Numbered from the stretch's first letter, positions 1 through 9,456 are shown. The stretch: 64,000 nucleotides of DNA from Uliginosibacterium gangwonense DSM 18521 (GCF_000373965.1 NZ_KB892834.1:40188-104187); one strand, 5' to 3'. Program-made: numbers and translations. The notes: generated by a model not told the origin, from the letters alone.

Positions 1-840
1 GCCGCCTACCAGCGCGGGGGCGGATGCAGAGTGGTGCGGACTGCGGAAGGGGCGTTGCGCAAACCTAGCCGGGTCAAAACGCCCCTCCAGAGACTGGACA
101 GCAGCGCTCTCCAGCGCTTCCGCATCCCCCAAGGGAGGCAAAATACCCGGCAAACGGCTGGCCAGCATGGATTTGCCCGTACCCGGCGGGCCGTAGAGCA
201 GCAGGGAATGCAGGCCGGTGGCGGCAACCTCCAGCATGCGTTTGACTTGTACCTGCCCTTTTACATCTTGTAGATCAGGATAATGCTGCATGCCCTGCAT
301 TGGGGCACCAGAATAGGGCTGCAACGCGGAATGCCCATTCAGGTGCGCAACCACTTCGAGCAGGTTGCGCGCGGGCAACACGCTCACCCCTTTGACCAAG
401 GCCGCTTCAGGGGCATTATCGACGGGCAGAATCAGGGTTCGGCCACTGCGCGCCGCATGGCAGGCCATGGCCAAGGCGCCACGCACCGGGCGCAATTCCC
501 CGGTGAGAGAGAGTTCGCCCGCCAATTCATATTCCGCCAGCGCTTCTGTCTTGACCTGGGCAGAGGCAGCGAGAATCCCCAAGGCAATCGGCAGATCAAA
601 GCGCCCGCTTTCCTTGGGCAGATCGGCTGGTGCGAGATTGACGGTGATGCGCTGGTTGGGAAACTCAAACTGGCAGGTCTGCAGCGCGGCCCGCACGCGG
701 TCACGCGCCTCTTTGACTTCAGTATCTGGCAGACCTACCAGCGATACGGCGGGCAGGCCATTGGCAAGGTGCACCTCCACGATCACCTCGGGCGCCTCCA
801 TGCCTGCCAGGGCGCGGCTTTTGATCAGCGCCAGACTCAA
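1..840 (-). CDS. comM: YifB/ComM family Mg-chelatase-like AAA ATPase, N-terminal part
   Basis: Only the first 280 codons lie in the window; the gene runs off the left edge. The start is read as TTG at 840, because translation from there (MSLALIKSRALAGMEAPEV) matches the usual ComM/YifB N-terminus and lies 2 bp after the stop of the upstream ubiK-like gene. A Lon-protease-like N-terminal domain is followed by a Walker A motif (GPPGTGKS) near residue 220. ComM family members are hexameric helicases that promote branch migration during natural transformation. Annotation pipelines often call them Mg chelatase subunit ChlI, which is misleading. No chelatase partners are visible. Confidence 0.93.
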   Translation of the reverse strand, partial: MSLALIKSRALAGMEAPEVIVEVHLANGLPAVSLVGLPDTEVKEARDRVRAALQTCQFEFPNQRITVNLAPADLPKESGRFDLPIALGILAASAQVKTEALAEYELAGELSLTGELRPVRGALAMACHAARSGRTLILPVDNAPEAALVKGVSVLPARNLLEVVAHLNGHSALQPYSGAPMQGMQHYPDLQDVKGQVQVKRMLEVAATGLHSLLLYGPPGTGKSMLASRLPGILPPLGDAEALESAAVQSLEGRFDPARFAQRPFRSPHHSASAPALVGG

Positions 841-842
841 GT

Positions 843-1106
843 TCAGTCTCCGCCGCCGGTGTGCTTCTCCGCCTCGGCAAGCTTTTTCTCCAGCGCCTCA
901 AGCCGCTCACGGGTGCGTGCCAGCAGCTCGCGCTGTACTTCGAATTCTTCCCTGCTCACCAGATCCAGCTTGGCAAAAGCGCCTGAGAGCATGGCCTTGA
1001 TGTTTTTTTCCATGTCCTTGGCCGGAGTCGTGGCAAGCAGCTCGGATACTTTGTTGCCAAGCTCTTCGAAAATCTTGGCGGGGGAAACGGGGCTTACCAT
1101 GGTCAT
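843..1106 (-). CDS. ubiK: UbiK-type accessory factor (BMFP/DUF526 family)
   Basis: An 87-residue protein with an amphipathic N-terminal helix and a C-terminal coiled coil (EFEVQRELLARTRERLEALEK), the usual size and layout of the YqiC/BMFP family. In enterobacteria UbiK is an accessory factor for aerobic ubiquinone biosynthesis that binds UbiJ and lipids; that role is inferred here from family membership. It starts at ATG 1106 and ends 2 bp before comM, so the two are probably cotranscribed. The neighbourhood ubiK, comM, torF, glnK, amtB is common in betaproteobacteria. Confidence 0.88.
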   Translation of the reverse strand: MTMVSPVSPAKIFEELGNKVSELLATTPAKDMEKNIKAMLSGAFAKLDLVSREEFEVQRELLARTRERLEALEKKLAEAEKHTGGGD

Positions 1107-1190
1107 ATCTCCTTAAATGCACGTGCGCCGGGCACCACATGCCTGGACGCCAATTCAGTGAGTCTAGCATAGCGGCATGTGCAGACACGA

Positions 1191-1220
1191 TGCACCAAAG
1201 CAATGCACGCTCGGAGTGCA
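1191..1220 (+). promoter_or_regulatory. Two overlapping NtrC-like palindromes
   Basis: Two 17-bp sequences fit the NtrC pattern TGCAC-N7-GTGCA: TGCACCAAAGCAATGCA (1191-1207) and TGCACGCTCGGAGTGCA (1204-1220). They share the central TGCA. The second is the better palindrome. They lie about 100-125 bp upstream of a sigma54-type promoter, the normal spacing for an enhancer site, and in front of the torF-glnK-amtB genes. Binding is inferred. Confidence 0.6.
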
Positions 1221-1315
1221 TGCCCGGCTTTTCATGCGCACGAAACGTGCGCCACTCCCCGCCGCCCCCCTGCCAAACGCAGATAAGTCTTTGTGACAAA
1301 AAGATTTTCAGACAC

Positions 1316-1331
1316 TGGCACGATTCCAGCT
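1316..1331 (+). promoter_or_regulatory. Sigma54 (-24/-12) promoter for torF-glnK-amtB
   Basis: TGGCACGATTCCAGCT has the invariant GG (1317-1318) and GC (1329-1330) separated by 10 bp and a full TGGCACG -24 block. The -12 block (CAGCT) is weaker than the consensus TTGCA. It lies 42 bp before the torF start, downstream of NtrC-like palindromes, which fits nitrogen-controlled expression of glnK and amtB. Confidence 0.68.
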
Positions 1332-1373
1332 AATACCCAGGCACCCCACCCTCGTTCCATAGGAGTCATTCAG

Positions 1374-2159
1374 ATGCGCCTCAACACGATTGCAGTCTCC
1401 CTGATCGCCATGTTGGTCTCCATCCCCGCCATTGCGGAAGAAGCAGCCGCACCGAGCCCGATCACGGGTAACTTCAGCATTGTGTCGGACTATCGTTTCC
1501 GTGGCATTTCGCAAAGCTACAAACAACCTGCCGTGCAAGGCGGGATTGATTTCACGCATTCCAGTGGCGCCTATCTGGGAACCTGGATGTCCAGCGTCAG
1601 CGGTAATTCCTACACCAATGGTGCCTCGCTTGAATGGGACATGTATGGCGGCTATCGCGGCACCATCGTAGGCGACTTCGGCTATGACGTTGGCGCCCTG
1701 TACTACTACTACCCGAGCGCCCATTACAACGATAACGGCAAAACCAAATACAACACGCTGGAAGCCTATGGCGCACTGACCTACAAGTGGGCCTCGCTGA
1801 AGTATTCGCATGCCGTCACCAATTTCTTCGGGACCAAGACCGAAACGGCTGGCGCCTTCGGCAGCGGGGATTCCAAGGGTTCCGGTTACCTGGATCTGAG
1901 CGCCAACATCCCGCTGATCGACAAGCTCACCTTCAATGCCCATTTGGGTCATCAGAGTGTCAGACACTACACCAAGATGGCATACACGGACTGGAAGGCT
2001 GGCGTGACCTATGACCTGTCTGGCTGGCAGTTGGGTGCAGCAGTCGTCGGCACCAATGCCCGGGATGAGGTCTATACCACCTGCGACGTGGGTGACAGCT
2101 CCCACTGCAAGAAGACGGGCAGCAACACACTGGTTTTGTCTGTAGGCAAATCGTTCTGA
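1374..2159 (+). CDS. TorF family putative porin
   Basis: A 261-residue outer-membrane protein. The start at ATG 1374 follows an AGGAG box and gives a normal signal peptide (about 22 residues, cleaved near AIAEE). The mature part opens with a sequence typical of the family (GNFSIVSDYRFRGISQSYKQ) and is rich in alternating aromatic beta strands, ending in a C-terminal Phe (VGKSF), the outer-membrane sorting signal. TorF-type porins commonly precede glnK-amtB in betaproteobacteria. Only 48 bp separate it from glnK, and the sigma54 promoter lies upstream of it, so it probably heads a nitrogen-regulated operon. The solute is unknown. Confidence 0.9.
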   Translation: MRLNTIAVSLIAMLVSIPAIAEEAAAPSPITGNFSIVSDYRFRGISQSYKQPAVQGGIDFTHSSGAYLGTWMSSVSGNSYTNGASLEWDMYGGYRGTIVGDFGYDVGALYYYYPSAHYNDNGKTKYNTLEAYGALTYKWASLKYSHAVTNFFGTKTETAGAFGSGDSKGSGYLDLSANIPLIDKLTFNAHLGHQSVRHYTKMAYTDWKAGVTYDLSGWQLGAAVVGTNARDEVYTTCDVGDSSHCKKTGSNTLVLSVGKSF

Positions 2160-2546
<387 letters not shown>

Positions 2547-2566
2547 TCCATCGGGAGCCTGGAATT

Positions 2567-4087
2567 ATGAAAAAGTTTCTCGCCATCGCGCTTACGGCCT
2601 TGACCGTGGCGTTCTCCGGCGCGGCGTTTGCAGATGACGCCAGTGCGCCTGCTGCGGCCACCGCTGCCTCGGCACCTGCCGTAGCAGCCCCTGCTGCAGT
2701 GGATGCCTCCGCCCCGGCCGCTGCGGCACCTGCTGAAGCCGCCTCTGCCCCGGCGGCAGCCACGCCGGCCCCCAACAAGGGCGACACAGCCTGGATGATT
2801 GTGGCCACCCTGCTGGTCGCCATGATGACCATCCCGGCGCTAGCCCTGTTCTACGGTGGTCTGGTCCGCTCCAAGAACATGCTGTCGATCCTGATCCAAT
2901 GTTTCGTCGTGTTCTCGCTGTGTATCGTGCTGTGGGTCCTGTATGGCTACAGCATCGCCTTTACCGAAGGACACGGCAGCCTGGGCGCCTTCTTTGGCAG
3001 CTTCGACAAGATTCTGCTCAAGGGCATCACGGTTGACTCTGGCGCGGGCACGTTCAGCAAGGGTGTATATATCCCAGAACTGATCTATGTGTTCTTCCAA
3101 GCCACCTTTGCTGCGATTACGCCAGCATTGATCCTGGGTGCCTTTGCTGAACGCATGAAGTTCTCTGCCGTACTGATGTTCATCTTCCTGTGGTTCACGT
3201 TCTCCTACCTGCCCATTGCACACATGGTCTGGTTCTGGGCGGGTCCGGATGCCTACACCAGCGCAGCTGCGGGTGATGCGGCCAACGCTACGGCGGGCTT
3301 CCTGTTCCAGAAGGGTGCGATCGACTTCGCCGGTGGTACCGTGGTGCACATCAACGCTGCTGTAGCAGGTTTGGTCGGTGCCTTCATGGTTGGCAAGCGG
3401 ATTGGTTACGGTCGTGAATCGATGGCGCCGCACAGCCTGACGATGACCATGATCGGTGCCTCCCTGCTGTGGATCGGCTGGTTCGGCTTCAACGCGGGTT
3501 CCGCTCTGGAAGCCAACGGTGGTGCAGCACTCGCCTTCGGCACCACGATGACGGCTACGGCTGGTGCCACACTCTCCTGGCTGTTTGCTGAATGGATCAT
3601 CAAGGGCAAGCCCTCCATGCTGGGTGCAGCGTCTGGTGCAGTGGCGGGTCTGGTTGCCATCACCCCGGCCTGCGGCTATGTCGGCATCGGCGGTGGTCTG
3701 GTGATCGGTCTGCTGGCTGGCTGCATCTGCCTGTGGGGTGTGAATGGTCTGAAGAAGCTGCTCGGTGCAGATGACGCACTGGACGTGTTCGGTGTCCACG
3801 GCGTGGGCGGTATCCTCGGTGCCATGCTGACCGGCGTGTTCGCCAACCCCGATCTGGGCGGCACCGGTGTGTATGACTACGTGGCCAACAAGGTGGGGGA
3901 ATACTCCACCTCCGCTCAACTGATGAGCCAAGGCACCGCTGTCATCACCACGATTCTGTGGTCCGGTATCGTCTCCTTCATCGCCTACAAGCTGGTCGAT
4001 ATGTTCATCGGTCTGCGTGTGCCGGAAGAGGAAGAACGCGAAGGTCTGGACATCTCCAGCCACGGCGAATCGGCCTACCACTACTAA
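2567..4087 (+). CDS. amtB: Ammonium transporter AmtB
   Basis: A 506-residue polytopic protein. The start at ATG 2567 gives a clear signal peptide ([22 protein letters not shown]). It is followed by an unusually long Ala/Pro-rich periplasmic segment (about residues 24-70) and then about 11 membrane helices with family landmarks such as the [10 protein letters not shown] segment and the [13 protein letters not shown] pore-histidine region. It conducts ammonium across the inner membrane and is gated by GlnK, encoded directly upstream. The gene ends at a strong Rho-independent terminator. Confidence 0.96.
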   Translation: MKKFLAIALTALTVAFSGAAFADDASAPAAATAASAPAVAAPAAVDASAPAAAAPAEAASAPAAATPAPNKGDTAWMIVATLLVAMMTIPALALFYGGLVRSKNMLSILIQCFVVFSLCIVLWVLYGYSIAFTEGHGSLGAFFGSFDKILLKGITVDSGAGTFSKGVYIPELIYVFFQATFAAITPALILGAFAERMKFSAVLMFIFLWFTFSYLPIAHMVWFWAGPDAYTSAAAGDAANATAGFLFQKGAIDFAGGTVVHINAAVAGLVGAFMVGKRIGYGRESMAPHSLTMTMIGASLLWIGWFGFNAGSALEANGGAALAFGTTMTATAGATLSWLFAEWIIKGKPSMLGAASGAVAGLVAITPACGYVGIGGGLVIGLLAGCICLWGVNGLKKLLGADDALDVFGVHGVGGILGAMLTGVFANPDLGGTGVYDYVANKVGEYSTSAQLMSQGTAVITTILWSGIVSFIAYKLVDMFIGLRVPEEEEREGLDISSHGESAYHY

Positions 4088-4125
4088 GCCAACGCGACAG
4101 TCCGGCTCGCCGGACTTCTCCTGCC

Positions 4126-4156
4126 AAACGCCTCCGGAAACGGGGGCGTTTTTTTG
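4126..4156 (+). terminator. Rho-independent terminator after amtB
   Basis: A 10-bp stem, AAACGCCTCC with GGGGGCGTTT, around a GGAAAC-type loop is followed by a run of T. It closes the torF-glnK-amtB transcript. A smaller hairpin (AGTCCGGC/GCCGGACT) precedes it near 4099-4116. Confidence 0.85.
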
Positions 4157-4239
4157 CCTCTACACCCACCACCTGCACTTTCGCCACAAACGGGGTTGCG
4201 GGTATCCTTGCGCATCAACTGATTCACCCGGATTCCCCC

Positions 4240-4620
4240 ATGTTCAACTCCATTCTCGCCATCAGCCTCGGTGCCTCCCTGGGCGCTGTGCTACGCTGGA
4301 TATTAGGTACATCACTCAATGCGCTGTTCCCTTCGATTCCACCCGGAACCCTGGCGGCCAACCTGATTGGGGGATATCTGATCGGTCTGGCAGTCGCCTT
4401 TTTCGGTCAGCACCCCAGTCTGGCCCCCGAATGGCGCTTGTTTGTAATTACCGGATTCCTGGGCGGGCTGACAACGTTTTCCACCTTCTCGGCAGAAGTC
4501 ACCACCCTGCTCCAACAAGGGCGCCTGCTCTGGGCTGGGGCAGCCGTATCGGTACATGTGATCGGCTCGTTGATGATGACACTGGCAGGGATGGCAACCA
4601 TCAGTTTGCTCAAGGCATGA
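4240..4620 (+). CDS. crcB: Fluoride ion channel CrcB/Fluc
   Basis: A 126-residue, four-helix membrane protein with family signatures near the N-terminus ([11 protein letters not shown]), [14 protein letters not shown], and [13 protein letters not shown]. Fluc channels are dual-topology dimers that export fluoride passively. It starts at ATG 4240 and is followed 10 bp later by a DUF190 gene, a frequent crcB partner. I looked for a fluoride riboswitch in the 80-bp leader and did not see its conserved core. Confidence 0.94.
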   Translation: MFNSILAISLGASLGAVLRWILGTSLNALFPSIPPGTLAANLIGGYLIGLAVAFFGQHPSLAPEWRLFVITGFLGGLTTFSTFSAEVTTLLQQGRLLWAGAAVSVHVIGSLMMTLAGMATISLLKA

Positions 4621-4630
4621 GGAGCATGGC

Positions 4631-4948
4631 ATGCAAGGCTTTCAACTCACATTCTTTACCGAGCAGAATCGCAAACATGCAGGGCACCCGCTGGGTGAAT
4701 GGCTGATTCAGGAAGCACAGCGGCTGGGGGTGGGGGGTGCAACGATGATTGCCGCCAGCGAAGGCTTCGGCAAGCACCGCACCCTGCATTCGGCACATTT
4801 CTTTGAGCTGGCGGACCAACCCATCGAAATCACCATGGCATTGAGCGAGGCGGATTCTGCGCGTCTGTTCGCACGCCTGCGTGAAGAGAAACTCAAGCTC
4901 TTCTACATCAAGGCGCCAATTGAATTTGGTTTCACATCGGAGCTCTAG
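4631..4948 (+). CDS. DUF190 domain protein
   Basis: A 105-residue protein with the DUF190 pattern: HPLGEWLIQEAQRLGVGGAT followed by a Gly-rich turn (EGFGKHRTLHS) and a ferredoxin-like beta-alpha-beta end. DUF190 proteins have a PII-like fold and often sit next to crcB. Their ligand is not established. The start ATG 4631 lies 10 bp after crcB, so it is very probably cotranscribed with it. Confidence 0.88.
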   Translation: MQGFQLTFFTEQNRKHAGHPLGEWLIQEAQRLGVGGATMIAASEGFGKHRTLHSAHFFELADQPIEITMALSEADSARLFARLREEKLKLFYIKAPIEFGFTSEL

Positions 4949-5270
4949 GGTTTCCCCTCCTCCTTTGGCTGCGCCCCACGCCATCGGCCAGAGCCGATCT
5001 TTCTTCTCCTGAACTGTGACCTGATACATAAGGGCAGGCTTCCATGTAAGGATAAGTGCTTGCCCAAGGTGTAGAATAAACGCGAGAAAACGTTTTCAAG
5101 CATTTCCCGATGTTCGGCATTAGGGGTAATCCCCAGTGCTGCGCATCAAAATGCTTGAAGCAGCAAAAGCACCCCACACACAGGTGCATGTAGAAAGCTT
5201 GCGCGCCAGATGGCATGACAGGCTCAGAGCAAAAACACTATAAGCAGCTCGTTTCTCAGGAGGAGACACC
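4949..5270. other. Intergenic region without a supported gene
   Basis: About 320 bp between DUF190 and the PilJ-domain gene. I see no convincing coding frame. A short palindrome (GGGGTAATCCCC, near 5127-5138) is the only notable structure. The promoter of the downstream gene presumably lies here, and an AGGAGGAGA box at about 5258-5266 serves its start. Confidence 0.5.
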
Positions 5271-6146
5271 ATGATCACGGATTCCGTCCGCGTATGCCCG
5301 GATTTCCAACGCCGCCGCGTCCTGTGCCTGCTGGGCGGTGCCGCCCTGCTTCTCGGCAGCACGCTGGCCCATGCAGCACCCGCCGCTGCGACCTCGGCAC
5401 CCGCAGGCCCTGCACTCACCCAGATCGACCTGATCAATCTCGCCGTGCGCCAGCGCACCCTGATCCAGCGCATGACCAAGCTGTACGCACAGATTCTGGT
5501 CGGCGCTCGGACCACCGATGCCAAGCGGCTGATACAGGAAGCCATCAGCCGCTTCGACACCCTGCATACCACGCACAAATCAGCCGCCAGCGGCATGGGT
5601 TCGACCAACTATCAGGTCACCGCAGTTCTGGACAAGATCTCCAAGGCCTGGGCCAAACTTCATGTGGATATTGCCAAGGCCCCCACAGAAAAAGCCCTGC
5701 CCGACATCTGTAGCCAATGCGAGGATCTCTCCCGCCTGATCAACCAGAGCACTGGTGCATCGGCCCAGTTCCTGAGCGGCTCACCGATCGGGCAACTGGT
5801 CGACCGCTCGGGCAAGCAGTGCTACCTCTCACAACGCATCGCCAAAAACTACTTCTTGCGCGCCCTGGGCCAGAGCGCAGAAGAAGCCAGCCGCGAAATC
5901 AACGATGCCCGCAAGGAGTTCATCGACAACGCCACCTTTCTCGCCAAGGCGCCGGAGAACACCACGGAAATCAAGTTCCTGCTGCAACTGGGCGCCACAC
6001 AATGGCCCTATTTTGACGACGCAGTAAGCCAAAGCCATAAGAGTTCCACTGATCTTGACTACAACGTGGCCACCACGGCGGAAAACATCCTGGAAGTGCT
6101 GGAGCGCACCAACCTGCTGTATTTCAAACTCTCCTCCAGCACCTGA
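5271..6146 (+). CDS. Secreted protein with tandem PilJ-type sensor domains
   Basis: A 291-residue protein with a twin-arginine-like N-terminus (RRRVLCLLGGAALLLGSTLAHA), so it is exported, perhaps by Tat. Two copies of the type IV pili methyl-accepting chemotaxis N-terminal module follow, each with the hallmark Q-R helix: RQRTLIQRMTKLYAQ (about 58-72) and GKQCYLSQRIAKNYFLRA (about 182-199). Such PilJ domains normally form the periplasmic part of nitrate or pilus sensors such as NarX or PilJ. Here there is no transmembrane segment after them and no kinase or MCP domain, so this may be a free periplasmic binding partner. An AGGAGGAGA box precedes ATG 5271. Confidence 0.8.
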   Translation: MITDSVRVCPDFQRRRVLCLLGGAALLLGSTLAHAAPAAATSAPAGPALTQIDLINLAVRQRTLIQRMTKLYAQILVGARTTDAKRLIQEAISRFDTLHTTHKSAASGMGSTNYQVTAVLDKISKAWAKLHVDIAKAPTEKALPDICSQCEDLSRLINQSTGASAQFLSGSPIGQLVDRSGKQCYLSQRIAKNYFLRALGQSAEEASREINDARKEFIDNATFLAKAPENTTEIKFLLQLGATQWPYFDDAVSQSHKSSTDLDYNVATTAENILEVLERTNLLYFKLSSST

Positions 6147-6149
6147 AAA

Positions 6150-6290
6150 CCTGTTCACGATCTGTAGCGAGAGGCTGTCAGCGGGATGAAGAGCAGCGCA
6201 GAAACCGGAGTTTATGTGGATAAATGAGGATTTCGAGCAGCACATGAGCCCCGATCACAGCCTCGCAGTAAGATCATGAACAGATTCTGA
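6150..6290 (+). repeat. Dispersed palindromic repeat, family A copy 1
   Basis: About 140 bp that recurs in inverted orientation at 27.8-28.0 kb. The shared core contains GAAACCGGAGTTTAT, AAATGAGGATTTCGAGCAGC and CATGAGCCCCGATCAC. The ends form an imperfect inverted repeat (CCTGTTCACGATC versus GATCATGAACAG). This copy lacks an approximately 65-bp internal segment present in copy 2. It fills the gap between the PilJ-domain gene and the HAD gene. It encodes no protein and resembles a MITE or REP-type element. Confidence 0.75.
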
Positions 6291-6419
6291 AAAGGGCACA
6301 ACAGCCGGACGGGGCCGTCTCTATCCCCATCCGGCTTGCCCGGTTAGCGCCAGTGGGTGGCATTGTCCAGCCTGTCGTGATGTAATGATGGGTTGCAATG
6401 GATTGAACAGGATTCCACC

Positions 6420-7082
6420 ATGGTGCTGCATCTGCCACGGCCACAAGCGGTCATTTTTGACATGGATGGCTTGTTGCTCGACTCCGAGCGCATCGCACTG
6501 GCCCACTTTGCCCAGGCGGCACACGATATCGGCGCGCCTTGGAGCGAAGAAATCGGCCTGCGCATGGTAGGGCTCACCCCCCAGGATTCTGACGCCATGC
6601 TGTGCACCACCTATGGCGACGATTACCCGGTCGACGCCCTGCGGGATCGCTTTGGCGAACTCTACGAGCAAGCCATTCTCAACGGCATCCCGCTCAAACC
6701 TTTTGTGCGCGAACTGATCGAGCGCCTGCGCCTGATGGAGATCCCCTGTGCCGTCGCCACCTCCACCCACCGCAAACGCGCCGAAGCCAAGCTGGCACGC
6801 AGCCAACTGTTAGCAAACTTCAAGGCCCTGGCCTGTGGTGACGAAGTCATCCGTGGCAAACCCGCCCCGGACATTTTTGAAGTGGCCGCCGCCCGCCTCG
6901 GCGTGGCACCGAACACATGCCTTGCGCTGGAAGACTCCAACGCAGGCGTGCGCGCAGCGATCTCGGCGAATATGACGGTCGTCATGGTGCCTGACATGCT
7001 GCGCCCCGACCCGGATATCCGCCGCTACGGCGTCGCCTGCGTGGAATCGCTCAAGGATGTCCTCGTCGCCCTAAGCAATTAA
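6420..7082 (+). CDS. HAD superfamily phosphatase (beta-phosphoglucomutase-like)
   Basis: A 220-residue haloacid dehalogenase-type hydrolase. Motif I is [11 protein letters not shown] (near residue 18, nucleophile DxD), motif II is the Ser/Thr in VATSTHR, motif III the Lys in RGKPAPD, and motif IV LEDSNAG, the arrangement of the cap-containing phosphoglycolate phosphatase/beta-PGM subgroup. ATG 6420 is preferred to a TTG nine codons upstream. The substrate cannot be read from the sequence. It lies 40 bp before ruvA. Confidence 0.85.
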   Translation: MVLHLPRPQAVIFDMDGLLLDSERIALAHFAQAAHDIGAPWSEEIGLRMVGLTPQDSDAMLCTTYGDDYPVDALRDRFGELYEQAILNGIPLKPFVRELIERLRLMEIPCAVATSTHRKRAEAKLARSQLLANFKALACGDEVIRGKPAPDIFEVAAARLGVAPNTCLALEDSNAGVRAAISANMTVVMVPDMLRPDPDIRRYGVACVESLKDVLVALSN

Positions 7083-7122
7083 CCCTAAGCCATTAACATA
7101 CAGCCTTGTAACTGGAGCCCCC

Positions 7123-7710
7123 ATGATTGGCAGACTCAACGGCATCCTGCTTGAAAAGAACCCGCCCCAGATCCTGCTCGACGTCAACGGTGTGGGGTAT
7201 GACATAGAAGTTCCCATGAGCACTTTCTACCCGCTGCCCAACCTGGGCGAACGGGTCGCACTCCACACTCACTTGGCCGTGCGTGAAGACGGCCATTTCC
7301 TCTACGGTTTTGCCACCGAGGATGAACGCACCACCTTCCGCATGCTACTCAAGGTCTCCGGCATTGGTGCACGAACCGCACTGGCCATCCTCTCCGGCAT
7401 GTCGGTGACCGAACTCGCAGGCGCCATCACCCTGCAAGAAGCCGGGCGACTGACCCGCGTGCCGGGCATCGGCAAAAAAACCGCCGAACGCCTACTGCTG
7501 GAACTCAAGGACAAGCTCGCCAAGACGCTGCCCGCCGTCTCCAACACCGTTGCGCTGGCCCCGCAAGGCGCCCATACCGATATCGCCCATGCCCTGCTGG
7601 CACTGGGCTACAACGAAAAAGAAGCCCTCGGCAGCCTCAAACAACTCCCCGCCGAAATCGGTGTGTCCGACGGCATTCGCGCGGCATTGAAACTACTATC
7701 CAAGGCATGA
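7123..7710 (+). CDS. ruvA: Holliday junction branch migration protein RuvA
   Basis: A 195-residue protein with the three RuvA domains: OB fold ([20 protein letters not shown]), two helix-hairpin-helix motifs ([15 protein letters not shown] and [15 protein letters not shown]), and a C-terminal RuvB-binding three-helix domain ([12 protein letters not shown]). RuvA tetramers hold the Holliday junction for the RuvB motor. ruvB lies 4.2 kb downstream with unrelated genes between, and ruvC is not in the window. The stop overlaps the next start by 4 bp. Confidence 0.97.
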   Translation: MIGRLNGILLEKNPPQILLDVNGVGYDIEVPMSTFYPLPNLGERVALHTHLAVREDGHFLYGFATEDERTTFRMLLKVSGIGARTALAILSGMSVTELAGAITLQEAGRLTRVPGIGKKTAERLLLELKDKLAKTLPAVSNTVALAPQGAHTDIAHALLALGYNEKEALGSLKQLPAEIGVSDGIRAALKLLSKA

Positions 7711-8216
7711 GCCTCAGCCCCAAACTCAAACAGGGTTTTCTGCGCAACATCGCCATGCCCGCATGGTGCAGCCGCCTGATGCTCAACGTGTGGCCGCCGA
7801 TGATCGGCGCCGGTATCCATGTGGAATATATCTCGCCAGACTACCAAGAAGCCCGCGTGCGCATGCGCCAACGGCTTCTGAATACCAACCTGTTCGGCAC
7901 CCACTTTGGCGGCTCGCTGTTCGCCATGACAGACCCGTTCTACACCTTGCTGGTCCTGCACCGTCTGGGCAAGGAATACGTGGTCTGGGACAAGAGCTCC
8001 GCCATCGAATTCCTGCTCCCCGCACGTGGCACCGTTCGCGCCACCTTTCGGGTCAGCGAAGAGATGGTCCAGGACATCCGCACCGCCACCGCAGGGGGCG
8101 ACAAATACGAACCCACCTACTCCGTGGAAATCGCCGACCCCAAAGGCGAAGTCGTGGCCCGCGTGCTCAAGACTCTTTATGTGAGGCGCAAGCCACAAAA
8201 ACCATTACAAGAATAG
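7707..8216 (+). CDS. DUF4442 hotdog-fold putative thioesterase
   Basis: A 169-residue single hotdog-domain protein of the YiiD-C/DUF4442 type. The central helix region [20 protein letters not shown] carries the conserved HFGGS turn where acyl-CoA/ACP thioesterases bind substrate. Start ATG 7707 overlaps the ruvA stop (ATGA), which implies translational coupling, although a functional link to recombination is not known. The substrate is unknown. Confidence 0.82.
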   Translation: MSLSPKLKQGFLRNIAMPAWCSRLMLNVWPPMIGAGIHVEYISPDYQEARVRMRQRLLNTNLFGTHFGGSLFAMTDPFYTLLVLHRLGKEYVVWDKSSAIEFLLPARGTVRATFRVSEEMVQDIRTATAGGDKYEPTYSVEIADPKGEVVARVLKTLYVRRKPQKPLQE

Positions 8217-8234
8217 GCCTGCAATCTGTGTGGG

Positions 8235-8891
8235 CTAATCATGCGCACTTTCTTTGAGCAAATCATCTCCGATTTGCTTCCATTCTTGATTGGAGATCAA
8301 AGTAGAGCGGTAAATATTAATCTTTACGTCTGTTCTAGACTTTAGAACAGACTTGACTGATCTGGCTACGGCTGTGTGAAGCCAAGGGCTAAGTGTTATC
8401 CGATAAATACAGTCAAGAGTGATGGGAAATTCATGCGCAGCTTTCTCCTCGTTATCGGATTGCCAAATCAGTCGAAACTCCCCTTCCGGTTTGTATGCTT
8501 TACGTTTAATAAAGGGGAGTTCATCTAGCGCTATACGAGAACACAGACCATCCCTTGCTTCTTTCAAAGTGAGGTAATTAACATCACCATATCGAATGTC
8601 ATGTCTATCAGCCAGCTCTAACAACCTGTCTCGATGGAATTCGATGCATACTCCTGCCGTTCCACTCGCAAAAACATGCCAGTGGTGGTAAGTATCCGAG
8701 ATCTGTGAGAAACACAAAGCCAATAATGATTTGAGCTTTTTATGATTTTTGTACTCGCGTAGATAGTACGAATCGTTTTTGTCATCCCAATTCTCAGGGT
8801 CCAACAATGTCAAACTCTCCGTTTCCAGAATGTGAAGAAGAGCCGGCAAATCCGTATAACGACGGAGGTATTTTTTCAATTTTGTGGTCAT
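8235..8891 (-). CDS. DUF2971 family protein
   Basis: A 218-residue protein with the DUF2971 layout: an N-terminal YLRRYTDLPALLHILETESLTLLDPENWDD segment, a middle region with SDTYHHWHVFASGTAGVCIEF, and a C-terminal basic half. The family has no assigned biochemical role and is often found in accessory or defence-type regions. The gene is visibly more AT-rich than its neighbours and is inserted in the stretch separating ruvA from ruvB, consistent with horizontal acquisition. Start ATG 8891; no cotranscribed partner. Confidence 0.75.
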   Translation of the reverse strand: MTTKLKKYLRRYTDLPALLHILETESLTLLDPENWDDKNDSYYLREYKNHKKLKSLLALCFSQISDTYHHWHVFASGTAGVCIEFHRDRLLELADRHDIRYGDVNYLTLKEARDGLCSRIALDELPFIKRKAYKPEGEFRLIWQSDNEEKAAHEFPITLDCIYRITLSPWLHTAVARSVKSVLKSRTDVKINIYRSTLISNQEWKQIGDDLLKESAHD

Positions 8892-8952
8892 TCCGCTTTA
8901 CTCTATAAGCAGCATTCACAGACCCAAGCCACCTACAAGAAAACAACCTCCC

Positions 8953-9456
8953 TCAGGGTTCATCAGTCCAGTAATCCACGCTGTCGTCAAGATGCCGAAT
9001 CGCCTGGAAAGCCCGCGTATCTTCACGATCAACCTTGGCGAGATATTTGCCGGAATCGGGGTATTCAACCACTTCAGGCGAATCCATGGTGCTGATCGAG
9101 AGGTACTTCAGCGCTTGATCTGAGGTGTTGATGATCTGATGCGGGTACTCCGGGCCGGGCGGGATAAATACCATGTCTCCGGCATGTACCGGCAACACTT
9201 CTCCCGCTACACGCAGGCTGCCTGTGCCTTCGAGGATGATGAACATTTCTTCCTGCGCATGGTGGAAATGGTAGGGGCAGGAGCGTTTGCCCGGCGCCAG
9301 GATGTCGATGGATGCGCCCAATTTCTGGGCGGCAGTCCCCTTAGCCAAACGCGCCGCCATGGATTCATACAGTGGTTCGCGCACTTCTTGTTGCAGCGTG
9401 GCTTCGTTAAAATTGCGGATCAATTTCCGGGATAGTGCCTGGGCCTTGTCATTCAT
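8953..9456 (-). CDS. Cupin domain protein
   Basis: A 167-residue single cupin. Motif 1 is CPYHFHHAQEEMFIILEGTG, with the two His and the Glu of the metal site, and motif 2 is HAGDMVFIPPGPEYPHQIINT, with the terminal metal His. ATG 9456 is preferred to an upstream in-frame start, since translation from it (MNDKAQALSRKLIRNF) begins cleanly. Single-domain cupins of this kind include isomerases, dioxygenases and sugar-binding proteins, so the substrate cannot be given. Confidence 0.82.
   Translation of the reverse strand: MNDKAQALSRKLIRNFNEATLQQEVREPLYESMAARLAKGTAAQKLGASIDILAPGKRSCPYHFHHAQEEMFIILEGTGSLRVAGEVLPVHAGDMVFIPPGPEYPHQIINTSDQALKYLSISTMDSPEVVEYPDSGKYLAKVDREDTRAFQAIRHLDDSVDYWTDEP

Noticed and set aside
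2840..4081. 413-residue minus-strand frame across amtB
   Set aside because: A His/Gln/Asp-rich antisense translation of a membrane protein gene without family resemblance.
4157..4239. Fluoride riboswitch upstream of crcB
   Set aside because: The conserved GGNGATGG-type core and pseudoknot elements are not visible in the leader.
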